This document shows, piece by piece, positions 22,725 to 33,347 of a stretch of DNA of 64,000 nt. The translations under genes were made by a program, and so were the position numbers. Numbering within the stretch: the stretch's first letter is position 1; each line of letters starts with the position of its first letter. The DNA comes from Immersiella caudata (taxonomy: Eukaryota > Ascomycota > Sordariomycetes > Sordariales > Lasiosphaeriaceae). The stretch lies in the NCBI GenBank assembly GCA_030512335.1, contig JAULSU010000004.1:1488001-1552000 (forward strand), given 5' to 3'. Under the pieces are notes generated by a model. It had not been told where the DNA came from, ran no database searches, and saw nothing but the letters and a program-made list of their open reading frames with translations.

Positions 22725-25700
22725 TGTCGACCAGAAGCGCCCACATACGTCTCGCAGCAAACCATGTTCACTCTTTCATGGCCGACAAGCATAAGTTTTT
22801 CAAAACCCCTACAGAGTTTCTGTTTCTTTTCCTGGCTTCGGCCATATTTTCAAGAGTCACAGTCACAACACTTGTTGGCGCCGAAGCACTTTGAACACTT
22901 GATATTCGCACACTCTCTCTCTCGGCTCATGAGTTAACGACAGACCGATTTCTCATCTTTTTCAACTTAACTCTCAGCTCGGTTGCGGGCAAGACGGGAT
23001 GATCGGACTCCTCGATGTGGCGCAACTAGCATGAGAGCAACCGTCAGTACCAGATTGCAATATGACTCTACATAACATGCTAAATTATTGCCTCGTGTTC
23101 CCAGCCAAGCCTTCCATTGGTGAATCTTGCTCGTCTCTTTCAACAACCAAAGTATCCGGACAGGCCGCTGGCTTCTGACCAGTATGGCATGGATGGCTGC
23201 CATGGAAAAATTAACCATTGCCGACAGATCTTCTCTCCTGTATGGAACCACAATGCTCAGCCATATTCAGCTCTCGGATATTTCCGTCGGCATGTTATGC
23301 TCACCGCTCTTTCCCCCCCCCCCCCCCCCCCCAACTTTCGTCAATAGAGGGTGTAGATGGGGAAAGCCTGAAAGGCAGATCAGCCACACACACCCTCTCA
23401 CATTGCTCGATTAGGAACACCGGAGCGGTGGCTTATAACGCGCGAACAGATCCAATTCCGTCAACTTTGTTTCGCAAATGTTGTGGGAAACTTGGGGTTC
23501 CGAAATATCAGCGAAGTCTGTCGCTCGGGCTTCCCTTTCTGGGCCTAGGGGTGCAGAATGTATCCACCTTCTGCTTCCTTCGCTCCCAAACACCAAGATT
23601 CCCGGTCCGAAAGAATGACATTAGGCGCAAGGTGAAGTCAGAAATAGGAGGCAAGGAATCTACTCCTCACTAGACGACGAATGAAGGCATGTTCCGGGGA
23701 GATGAACCTGTGAGCCAGTCGTCTGGAGCCAGAAGTCGACGAAGAGGAATCTAACGCCAGGGTGCGCCGGACATGCGATCCAATGACTTCTACCAGCCTA
23801 GCAAGAGCCTGACTCAAACACGGACAAGGACGCAGAAAGCTATGACTTCGTTTGCGCTTGAGAAGGCAAGCAGCTGAAAAACGCACGCATCGATACCCTA
23901 TCCAAACAACCCCAAGGCAACCCCATATGTACTACAAAGCCTGCAGTAGTCAGCTGCATTAGCATATGCACGCTTGACCGAGCTCGTCGACGACGGTTCT
24001 GGCGGCTTCATAGGCCCGGGACTTTTAGGAGTGATTCGCTAGCAAGGGGTGGCGGTCAGAAGCGCTAATAAAGAATCCCCTCGTTCAGGAGCAGCCACTC
24101 ACTTCATCCCAACTTATCAATCAGGCCTCCGTTGCAACTTCGGGTGTCCAGCGCGGCTGGGGCGCGTCCCCCCTAGGGTTACGCAACACCCCCGTCCTTG
24201 GCCCTCTCCTCCCTGGCCTTGGAGACGCCCTAGCTCCCGCGCCAGCACGGAAAATTCGGCCGATCCTGTCACCGCATCTTGACAGCGGGCCACTCGCCGC
24301 GACCTGCATATCTAGACGCTGCCACACCGCAGGCAGGGCTCTCCTCATCGAACCTTATCCACTTTTGGGGTTTTGAAGACGTCAAGGTCGCTATCCAATG
24401 GTCAGTTATCAAACATGACAGTTCGAGGCCTAACCATCCTGCGGGTGGCCTGATCACAACAAACCCCTATTCTGTTTCCAACCAACGACCCAGACAACAC
24501 CCCAGGCCGCCTCGACGGCGCCATGCCCACCTAAACGCCTACGACAGTATGACAGCAGGTTTTAGCGCCTCTCTAATGTAACACCAAGCGTCGTCTAAAA
24601 GCAGAGGAGTTGAAAGACGCGCGGCTCCTGCCCACCAATTCGCCCCTGTGCAACTAGCCCTGTCGCCTACAACCCGCCAATAGACTGCTTCGACAACGTT
24701 GAGCGAGCACAAAACATCACCGACAACACGAGTACCTACAACTTTGGTATCTTTCTCAGACGCGCCGGCTTCAACTTCTCTCGAAAGTTGGCAGACCCGC
24801 AGGCTCACGCCCCCTTTTCGCGCCCTACACCCCTCAGAATTTCCGTGCGTCAAGACTCGCGGGAGAGATAATTACCTCAGGTAACGTTGATGAGCTTTCG
24901 CCACATTGCGGGGCCGGAACTAGATCTGTTGGCGGAGAGATTACAGTTCAAGCTCAGATCGCCCGGCGTCCTGAAGACCAGACCTCGCATGAGGTTGAGC
25001 TAGACACACGGATCGATCCACGCTCAATCATGATATCTTGCCGCCTTGGACCTACCCGCCACGGGCGGTCCCTAACACCAACAACGGGCTGCAGCTGCGG
25101 CGCTGGCCTCTCTATCGGACAAATAACGAACCGGGGCGCGCAGGGTCCCCTGAGCGCCTATTTCTCTCGACCAAAGCATCCACGTCGCAGCCCACGGAGA
25201 AAGAGATCCAGCGCAAGCGGGGGATCACCATTGTCAGTCAGCACTAGAATACCATTGGCCCGCCCAGAGTCAAGTAGATCGAAGTTCGGCCCGAGTGACT
25301 CGGTAGCATCCTTGACGCGACGGCTGGTGCTGCCTTGGCTCAGACTACCTGTTTTGTTTACCATTTCTTTTCTGGCCCCGCGCACCTCAACGGGCTTCCC
25401 TGTGGGACACCAAACACATGCAACCCAGATGGCACGCCTGACTACCTACCTTTCTGCATTTTCCCGCCGCTGCCGTGTCACCTGCTTCGGCTTCTCTCTC
25501 CTGTTTCCCTGCCCCCCTGCCCCCCCTGCCGCCTGTCGTACATGTGCGGTTCTTCCCCACCTACTCGCTCATAGACAGGCATTTCTGGCCTCCTCGCCGG
25601 GTTACACAAATGACAAAGGTACCGTTCCAGACTCTCCCACGGAATGAAGCCGGTTGGCCAAACAGCTCACCGCGAGGTCTTCTAGGCTTTGCTCCCTGGC

Positions 25701-26091
25701 GATCTCGACATGTTGGTCTGAAATATCTCCGTTACCCGACATGGTTGGGTGGTATAGACAAAATGACATCAACCAATGTGACGAGATACTGAGCTGTGCA
25801 GAGCTCAACGCGGGAACCCCTTATCACCGCCCATCAACCACTCAGATCGCCAAGCGCGGCGCACCGCGCGACCCGGTCGGTGATTCTCTGCGATGTCAGC
25901 GACGGCGAGCCTCAGATTCGATCATACGAGGCACGGGGTGGGAATCGGAGATGCAATTCGCAGCTTGGCGAGCATCGCAGTGCTTTCGCGTCGCGGGGTC
26001 TGGTGACTGTGTGGCGTGGTTGGAGTTGCGGTTTGCGCCACGGGCTCAACATCCCGCGCAACACGACAACCATCATCAAATCACGAGAGTT
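22725..26091. other. 3.4 kb without a supportable gene
   Basis: A 20-nt C tract sits at 23313-23332. Frames such as 25030-25647 are compositionally odd and carry no domain. No terminal repeats or transposase remnants were recognised. Confidence 0.45.
23313..23332. repeat. Poly-C tract (20 nt)
   Basis: Uninterrupted run of 20 C in intergenic sequence. Length may vary between isolates or be affected by sequencing. Confidence 0.9.
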
Positions 26092-26183
26092 GTCGCTTTG
26101 GCGGAGTGGTTAACGCGCTGCCCTGCTATTACTCAGTATAGGCAGTTCCCTCGGGAGCGTAGGTTCGAATCCTGCAGGCGACG
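26092..26183 (+). tRNA. tRNA-Ser(GCT), intron-containing
   Basis: Acceptor GTCGCTT pairs with AGGCGAC (one G-T pair), discriminator G at 26183. The anticodon stem CTGCC/GGCAG encloses CTGCTA followed by a short intron of about 11 nt; the anticodon is GCT. The extended variable arm (around TTCCCTCGGGA) marks a class II tRNA, and the T loop GGTTCGAATCC is canonical. Confidence 0.93.
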
Positions 26184-26410
26184 TTCAGGAGGCGATTCCG
26201 GGTTATCGAGTTGGCCTGCTTTCCTTTTTTGGCCTTGGCGCTGTGTGGATCTTGCAGGCACGACTTGCTTGTGCGCAACCGGGTTGCTTGATGGGAGAGT
26301 GCCAGTGGATGGAATTGGCTAAGGTATCTCATGTCTCCCCTCCCACTCTGCCCGCCCCATTCTTTTGGCCGCACCCCTTTCGCCCACGGTTTTCATCCCC
26401 TCCCCAATCA

Positions 26411-27691
26411 CTACCTTGCACCAAGCTCAGAGCCCCACGAGACGATCCCCCTCGCCATCGCACCATCAGGAGAGCCCAACAGTCCCGCTGCAACTTTGAC
26501 GGCTTCCGCGTTCTCCTCCTCTGCAAGAAACACCACAGCTGAGCACCCCCCGCAAAAGAACCGCAGCGTCCTGGACGAGGTTACGTAGTACTTTAGGGTA
26601 CCTATCTTGGGGGAAAGCTGATCCACGGTGATGCGCAAAGTAGGGGTAGTTCCCGGGAAGTCCGCCAGTCCCTCTCCTTCGACGCCCAAACCGATGTGCT
26701 TCAAGGGGATGACTACCCATGGCATGACGTCCAACACGCGGGACTCCCATCCATCGAGGATGCCTTCCATTCTGCGCGCTTCTATGCTGCCATCCTCATT
26801 TTTATCGAGTGCGAGCGCTTCCCTTGCGTCGAAGACAAAGTCTACCCCTTTACAGTGACAACGTATCGGCATATCATCAGGCGGGGAGCTAGAATTTGGC
26901 GCAGGTGACGGCCAAAGGCGAGGAAAGACAATCTCCTGGCTCTGTTCTCGCCTCCCAAGCCAGACGCGGACGTTTGGACCGGAGAGGAACGGTGTCAGCC
27001 CGCCGTCGAGGGTGTCGCCTACGAAGATGTGCTCTGTGATCTGAACGACTTGATCCCTGCGCATCGGGATGTTACCATCGGACGCCGTGAAGTGGATGGT
27101 GTTGGTGAAGACGCCGTAGGCTTTGCCACGAGTTTTGATGTTTCTTTTCGTCGCAACGTCTTTCCCTTCGTCGATGTCCTCTCGGCCCTGGTTCACATTG
27201 CCATCGCCCCCCTTTTGACCCTCACCCTCACCACCTTTTCCCCTGACGGAAACCTCCATGGTGCTCTCGTCCTCATCACGATCCTCTCTCTTGCGGGTCT
27301 CCTCACCACCATCATTCTTCTTCTCTGTGTCATGTCTCTCTTGGCCTTGCCCTCTTGGCTGCACACTCTGATCCTCTTCATCAATCTCCCCCATAAGATC
27401 CCCCTGTATTTTCTGCTCATAAAACACCGCCTTCCCGCACTCGTTACAGAACAAAATGTTCGTCCCCGCTGAAAAGTGATACCACTTCAGCGATGAGGCA
27501 TGGATATCCGCGGGGTCGCCCGGCCAACGGACATCGCATGTAAAGAGCGCGCCGGAGGAGTGTCGGCATGAGGTGCAGTGGCAGCAGGATGATTCTAGTG
27601 GAAGGTCGGTGTCGCTGAGGTTGGCGGAGAAGGTGTGTGCTTTGCAGAGGCATTGTGCCGTCAAGGTGAGTTGTATGGGCGGTTTGGACAT
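26411..27691 (-). CDS. Tandem GFA (CENP-V/glutathione-dependent formaldehyde-activating) domain protein
   Basis: Zinc-binding GFA-fold protein, 426 aa from the ATG at 27691 (MSKPPIQ). First GFA domain: CLCKAHTF, CCHCTSC, then CNECGKAVF. A long charged linker rich in Glu, Asp, Gly and Lys follows (about residues 105-190). A second, divergent GFA half starts at IRCHCKGVDF and ends FFCGGCSAVVF near the C-terminus. GFA domains are named after a glutathione-formaldehyde enzyme, but most fungal members are uncharacterised. In-frame sequence continues about 57 codons upstream without family character; an ATG there (MRSQRSY) is an alternative start. No introns needed. Confidence 0.85.
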   Translation of the reverse strand: MSKPPIQLTLTAQCLCKAHTFSANLSDTDLPLESSCCHCTSCRHSSGALFTCDVRWPGDPADIHASSLKWYHFSAGTNILFCNECGKAVFYEQKIQGDLMGEIDEEDQSVQPRGQGQERHDTEKKNDGGEETRKREDRDEDESTMEVSVRGKGGEGEGQKGGDGNVNQGREDIDEGKDVATKRNIKTRGKAYGVFTNTIHFTASDGNIPMRRDQVVQITEHIFVGDTLDGGLTPFLSGPNVRVWLGRREQSQEIVFPRLWPSPAPNSSSPPDDMPIRCHCKGVDFVFDAREALALDKNEDGSIEARRMEGILDGWESRVLDVMPWVVIPLKHIGLGVEGEGLADFPGTTPTLRITVDQLSPKIGTLKYYVTSSRTLRFFCGGCSAVVFLAEEENAEAVKVAAGLLGSPDGAMARGIVSWGSELGAR

Positions 27692-28126
27692 GGTTTTGGT
27701 GGCAGCACCGGGTGACGGTTGAGGGGCACTACTTCGTATAGATCTAGGCTGGCAATGATAAGATCTTTGAGAACGCATCGAGCTTTGCCGCGAGCGAAGA
27801 CACAGCTGACTGTGCTGTGAGCCCCTTTCTGTTGCTACCTCGGACTTCGAAATTGTAGACAAGCGTTGTCAGGGATGGCGATCTTTGGATGACGCTGCCA
27901 ACGCTGCCAACGAATCAGATTGCTCACCGTCACTCACACGCAATGCAACCTGCAAGTTGGCTCGCGTCACAAGCATATCAAGTACAACGCATTCAGAGGA
28001 CACAAAGTAGGCAAGACGAGTTTATCCAACTAATACATATATCCAAGAAGTAACGGCGCATTCCTGTTCAATCTCAAGAACCCCAAACTCCGTTGATGCT
28101 GTAACAAATGCCTTTATGCTTGACCT
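27692..28126. other. Intergenic
   Basis: Between two minus-strand genes; it should carry the GFA gene's promoter. Nothing else seen. Confidence 0.5.
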
Positions 28127-29783
28127 TTACGATCGGCCGCCGTTTCTGCCCACCGGATTTGGACTTGCGAGATCATCCTCACCGTGTTTCAGCAAGTTTC
28201 TCCTCGCCGCATCGTCGTCGTCTTCGTCGTCAGTCATCAATCCCTCCAGCTCGAATTCCCCAGCGTCGCGAAGCCGTCCATCTTCTTCCTGTCGTGTGCC
28301 GGGCACGGCGCGGCCGTTGGCGGCAGGCTGAACCAGCTTCTGCGCGTTTGCCGAGCGGTCGTACAAGTAGATGAGCATGTTGGCGAAAAGGAAGAGGAGG
28401 AAGGCCAAGCTGTACAGAATGAGGATGTAGGCAACCGCGTCCATGCTTGAGTGCGACACGAGGGCCATCTGCTCCTCGGTTGCGCCCATGAAGAAAAAGC
28501 CAGAGGCAAACAGGAGCTGCGAGGCGTTAGCAAGAGCAGTTAATTGAGGGTTTCATTCAAGGGGGGGGGGGCTTACGAAAATGGGGACGTATTGGAAGCT
28601 GTGCGACTCGCTACCATCCTCCGCCATACCCGGCTTGTCGTGCAAGACGAATGAGATCTCAATGATGCGAGTGAGACCAACACCCATAAGGTTGTATCCG
28701 AATATTTTGTGAGTCATGGCGCTGATCATCAGATCCTGGGGATGCGCAGACATGGCCCAGCCAGTGATGAGGATGACAAAACCAGGGATAAAGTTGCGCT
28801 TAGGAGAGCCGTCCCGTCCTCTGCTCAACCAGACGCCCGCCAGTCCAGCGCACCACCAAACAATGCCCATGGTCGTATGCTGCCAGTCGTTCCTGACCCA
28901 TGCGGTTCCCCAGTGGTGCTCGGTGAAGGTGTTGACGCAGCCCCATGCCGCAATCACAACACTGTCGAAGAACTCCTGGCTACGGCCCGTCTTGCGCAGC
29001 CACCTCTGGCCAACCAGAAGCAAGATGAGCAGCAATATGCCATATGCGATGAAAGCGCTTCCCATGATGAAATGCGCCGCGCATTGTCCCAAGTGATCCC
29101 CCTGGCAGAACCCAAGCGCCGTGATTCCGCCGAACAACATTTGTACCCAAGAAACCAGCGGGAAGGCTTTGCCGTTGACGCCATGAAGGAGCTTGATAAA
29201 GGGGCGAATGCGTCCGTTGATGCCCTTTTCGAGGTGCAGCTTAAGGTATATCCCCAACGCGATCTGCTTGACCATGAGAAAGAAGATGATCGTCCCAAAC
29301 TTCGCGTGTACGTTTGACGAGACGAACTGTCTCCCTCCGTGGGCATGCCCGAGCACGTAGCCAAGAATAGCAATGGCGGTGGCCAAAACCTGGAGCGGAA
29401 CATGCCACCGGCTCTTGATTATCTGCGCAACAACTGTCAGCACCGTGCCATTACCTGGCGCGGGGTCTACTCACCCCCAATACCATCCCGACGGGAAACA
29501 GTATCCCGAACGCAAGCATCTGAATAAAGATGTGAACCCATAATGTTGTGTCCTGCCCTTGTCAGCACCCAGTTCCTCGCCCTCTTTGCGCGCAACATAC
29601 AATGGGCTCCGCCGAAACGGCTTCCCCCTCCGGGATGTTACCCTCGTCGTGTTCGTGACCGAAAGCCGTGGGTAAAAATGCGGCCGCGAAGAGTGCAGTT
29701 ACAGCAGTCGAGGAAAGTCGCCCAAAGTCAATTCGTCGCAGCGGCGAGGCCACATAGCCCGGGCCCGCCAGGCGGATAGCCAT
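28127..29783 (-). CDS. Ytp1-like multi-pass membrane protein (DUF2427 + Ytp1 domain)
   Basis: Integral membrane protein of unknown biochemical role, found across fungi. Exons on minus: 29601-29783, 29475-29552, 28577-29422 and 28127-28516; introns 48-60 bp, one with a 12-nt G/C tract; 498 aa. Residues 1-43 form a signal peptide ending near AFGHEHDEG. The N-terminal membrane block has WVHIFIQMLAFGILFPVGMVLG and HAKFGTIIFF, the central block HHWGTAWVRNDWQHTTMG, and the tail is acidic (DDEDDDD) and cytosolic by inference. It resembles cytochrome b561-like four-helix proteins, with several conserved His in the helices. The position of each splice site is fixed by frame. Confidence 0.87.
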
Positions 29784-30928
29784 GGCTTCTCGGGGGCAAA
29801 TCTGTCGGGTTCGGCAGACAAGAAAAGCGGCGCCCCTGAGGGACTGGCGTGTCGGGGAAGTTGCCGCGGTGTGGATTTGATGCGAGAGAATCAGACGATT
29901 TCGTTGACTAGCGATGTTGCAAGCGCCCGCGACAGCGCAATCGAATGCCTGTCCAGTACCCAATCTCCCGTACTTGAAGTCGCCTATTCCGTATCCAAAA
30001 CCAAAAAATCAACAAGGGATGGGCAACAAGGGCGAGGGAGAGGGAAAAAAAAGATTGTGGTCGGCGGGCTCGGAAAGCGATGGATCTCGGCGAACGCGAA
30101 TTTGGCAGTCGTGTCACTTGGCTCACCTTGCTGAGCTCAGCGGTACGTAGTGCCATGCGCTCCCGCCATTGGCTGGCAGGCCATTGCGGGGCGAAGACTT
30201 GGCTTTCAGGAGAACTTGACGTCTCCCTACGCTAACATCTCGAACCGCCTCCTGTGCCGCGACGTTGGGGGGAATGAGACAGCGAGGCATATTCTAGAAA
30301 TGAAGACGTAGCCAGCTTGGTTTCTTTTGGCTTCACTGATCCGAAGTTGTACGGAGCACCAAGCGGGTGTTCCCGAGTAGTCCTTGGAGCGCAAAACACT
30401 TGCGACTCGCGAATCGAACCCAGCGCCTTGGGACCGGACCCCAGCTTCGAGATCAACATCCCGGAAGATACGTGCGACAAAGGGCAGCAACACAAACAAC
30501 AGGGGACCTTGCGCAATTCAGACTCGAGCCAGCACTGCACGCCGCAATCCCCCGCCAATCCAACGCTCTGCGTGTATGGACGGACCCTAACCCTGAAGCC
30601 TCCCCCCCTTTTTTTTTTTTTTTACTATGTAGACTTCCAGGCTTCCGCCTTGTCCCGCCAGCAGCGACCGTTTTACAGAGTGGTCCCAACGGCGTAGCAG
30701 AGTGCGCCAACTCCTGGATCACGCCAACAAGCTCGCCTCATCCTACAACGCAGCCACTGACCCAAAGTTTAAAAACCAGCAAATGAGAAATGAAGCAACT
30801 GTCACCTTCCAATTCTGATCAAACAAGCCTCGCATCCAGACTCAACCCCCCAACCCCCCACACTCACCCACCCACCCCACTAAACTCACCCCCACAGGCA
30901 AAACATAAAAACACCAAAAAAGAGATGT
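29784..30928. other. Intergenic with T tract
   Basis: Upstream of the Ytp1-like gene. A run of 15 T at 30609-30623. No supported gene. Confidence 0.45.
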
Positions 30929-31000
30929 TAGCTTAGACTGGTTTCGATCCAGTGACCTCCGGGTTATGAGCCCGGCGCTCTTCCCCTGAGCTACTAAGCT
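30929..31000 (-). tRNA. tRNA-Met(CAT), elongator type
   Basis: Perfect 7-bp acceptor AGCTTAG/CTAAGCT, discriminator A. D arm GCTC...GAGC, anticodon stem CCGGG/CCCGG with loop CTCATAA, T arm ACTGG/CCAGT with loop ATCGAAA. No intron. The acceptor starts with an A-T pair and lacks the initiator's distinctive stem, so elongator Met is preferred. Confidence 0.93.
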
Positions 31001-31360
31001 TGTGGCTTGATGTTTTGGAGTGTTGAAATTTCGACTCATGGATAAGGAAAATTTCGGGGTAGAAAGTGGGTCAGGGAAAATGGTCGACCTTGCCCAGGGG
31101 TATGCAAGCAACACATATGCTGCAAAGACAAGATGGAGATATTGGATGTAAAGTGAAGATTGTAAGCTCGGTTTGTAAACGCCAAATTATTTATGCTTGC
31201 GCGCTGGTAAAGACAGTGCATCGTTGTTCCCCAAGCCCCCTTGTTTACATGGGCCTACAACCCCTCCCCCCCCTTTTTTATTTTTTATTTTTGGTCCTCC
31301 TCCCTCCCCTCGCCAATCGACCCATCCCTAATCATCCCCCTCAGTACACCCTCAGCACAA
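31001..31360. other. Intergenic, pyrimidine-rich
   Basis: The 3' flank of the amidohydrolase gene; C/T-rich around 31258-31300. Nothing else seen. Confidence 0.45.
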
Positions 31361-32593
31361 TCACCTCCCCTCCTCTGCCTCCTTCATATCCCCCACCCAT
31401 TCCCTCCAAACCCCCTCAGCAAACTCCTCATCACTCAACGCCTTCCACCCCACCTTCGCCATCCCCCTCGCACACTCCAACGCCCTCCCGTAACTATCCT
31501 CCGTCCCCGCCACCCTCGCAAAGCCTTTCGTATGATTCGCTTCCCCCTCCCCCGTCATGATCCCAAACGCCCCATGAAACCCCGGACACTCATAACACAC
31601 ATCCCCCATATCGGTACTTCCCGCCAAAAAGTCTGCCGGCTCAGCGTACGCCACATCACCCTTGGGCATGGCCTCCACATACGCTGAGCAGAGCGCCTTG
31701 CTAGGCCTGACGTCGGCATACGAGTTTAACGGCTCGAAGCGGATCCCACAGCCCGTGGCTACCGCCGCGCCCTCGAAGCACTTCTTGACTCGCTCCCAGA
31801 GGGCCTGCGCATGGGCTTTCGTATCGCTGCGGACGTAGTACTCGACTGTGCAGTCGGCGGGTGTAACGTTTGGACGATCACCCGCGGAGCGGAACACGCC
31901 ATGGATGCGCTCGTAGGGACGGATGTGCTGGCGGAGCATGCTGATGGCGTTGTACGAGAGGCAAACGGCGTCGAGGGCGTTGACGCCGTCCCAGGGGGCG
32001 ATGGCGGCGTGGGCTTCGCGGCCGGTGAAGTGGATGCGGGTCTTGATGTTGGCGAGCATGCGGACGTAGGAGACGCCGCGGATGGGGGATGAGAGTTTGT
32101 GGCCCGGCCCGGGATGTACCATGAGACTGGCCGAGGTGTCTTTGTAGGCGCCTGCTTCGATGAGTTTGAGCTTGCCGCCGCCGCCTTCTTCGGCGGGGGT
32201 TCCGAGGAGGCGGACGCGGCCTGGGATCTGGGATTCCTTGAGGGCGCGGGCAACACCTAGGAAAGCGGCGAACGAGGACGAGGCGATGAGGTTGTGACCG
32301 CAGGCGTGGCCGATGCCGGGCAAGGCGTCGTACTCGGCGTTGAAGCTGACGAGACGTCCGCCCGTGCCGACTTCGCAAGAGAAGGCAGTCTCGACGCCGT
32401 ACGCGTGGGGTGTGACTTGAAAGCCGAGCTTCCCAAGGACATCAACGAACGCATCATGAGCCTTGTGCTCTTCGTATGCAAGCTCAGGGTTGGAGTGAAT
32501 GTGTTTGTTGATGAAGGAGATCTCATCATTGCGAGCTTCGATCTCAGCCGTGATGACATGAGCCCACTGCTTGTCTCTGATGAAGTCCTCCAT
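31361..32593 (-). CDS. M20-family amidohydrolase (PM20D2-like aminoacylase)
   Basis: Metal-dependent hydrolase of N-acyl amino acids or dipeptides, 410 aa from ATG at 32593 (MEDFIRDKQW). Motifs: IHSNPELAYEEHKA (start of the catalytic domain), GIGHACGHNL with metal-binding His, TPAEEGGGGK with the catalytic Glu pair, and the dimerisation lid with GREAHAAIAPWDGVNALDA. Near the C-terminus STDMGDVCYECPGFHGAFGI supplies the last metal ligand. No signal peptide in this version, so cytosolic. In-frame Met codons upstream (32650 and further) could add residues; they show no family similarity. Confidence 0.88.
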   Translation of the reverse strand: MEDFIRDKQWAHVITAEIEARNDEISFINKHIHSNPELAYEEHKAHDAFVDVLGKLGFQVTPHAYGVETAFSCEVGTGGRLVSFNAEYDALPGIGHACGHNLIASSSFAAFLGVARALKESQIPGRVRLLGTPAEEGGGGKLKLIEAGAYKDTSASLMVHPGPGHKLSSPIRGVSYVRMLANIKTRIHFTGREAHAAIAPWDGVNALDAVCLSYNAISMLRQHIRPYERIHGVFRSAGDRPNVTPADCTVEYYVRSDTKAHAQALWERVKKCFEGAAVATGCGIRFEPLNSYADVRPSKALCSAYVEAMPKGDVAYAEPADFLAGSTDMGDVCYECPGFHGAFGIMTGEGEANHTKGFARVAGTEDSYGRALECARGMAKVGWKALSDEEFAEGVWREWVGDMKEAEEGR

Positions 32594-33347
32594 GGTGCGG
32601 AAACGGGGATACGTATACAGTGGAATGATGCGGTTCCTATGGCGAAACATGTTAGAAACCGAGGACCAGAGTCCAGGGAGGAGCTTACCCGTGGGAGTTC
32701 TGAGGGGAAACGGAAAGGGGTATATAGGTATCCAATACCCCTTAAACAACCAACGCGAATGGAGTTGGTCCAAAGCTGTAGTTCGGAGGTCAAATCTGAT
32801 AACAAGGAATGTGTGAGCTGCTGGTAGCCGTTTGTTATCCCTGCAAGCTGATCTCGACTGCATCATCAAGCAAACAGAGCGCTCCCATGCCCTTCATAAC
32901 GGCTTCCCCGCATCCCCACTTCACCCGTGGGCACAGCCAGTCCCACGCTGATCGCCAAAACGGGCCAATGGTTCATTTTGATCGCTTCGTTGGCGTATCA
33001 CGGGTGTTGGCTTCAACCCCAAATCTATGGTACGACCGACAAACGGCCAGCGCACCTGAGTTACATCGCGATAATTCTTGAGTGCTTGTCACATATCATC
33101 AAAATCTGAAGTCTAGAGACTGAGTTGTTCGGCCATTAAGCAGGGGTGCAGCGAGCCCGGAAATTCCGAAATATGACTCCTCACATTGTGAGAGAAATGT
33201 TCCAAGTTGTCGTCGTTCTGAGCCTGAGACTCATCAACTCGCAGGCCTGTATCGTGTAACATCTTCGCGCAGGACCGCTGAACCCCAGCCTTCGTCCTAG
33301 GTCTCATAGACCATACAGAGGTGCTGTCACTGTCGACGCAGTGCCCT
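32594..33347. other. Intergenic
   Basis: Upstream of the amidohydrolase and downstream of the decayed regulator. No supported gene. Confidence 0.45.

Noticed and set aside
25030..25647. 205-aa plus-strand frame
   Set aside because: Ser/Arg/Pro-rich without structure; looks like chance in GC-rich intergenic DNA.
28709..29317. 202-aa plus-strand open frame
   Set aside because: Antisense to the Ytp1-like coding exon.
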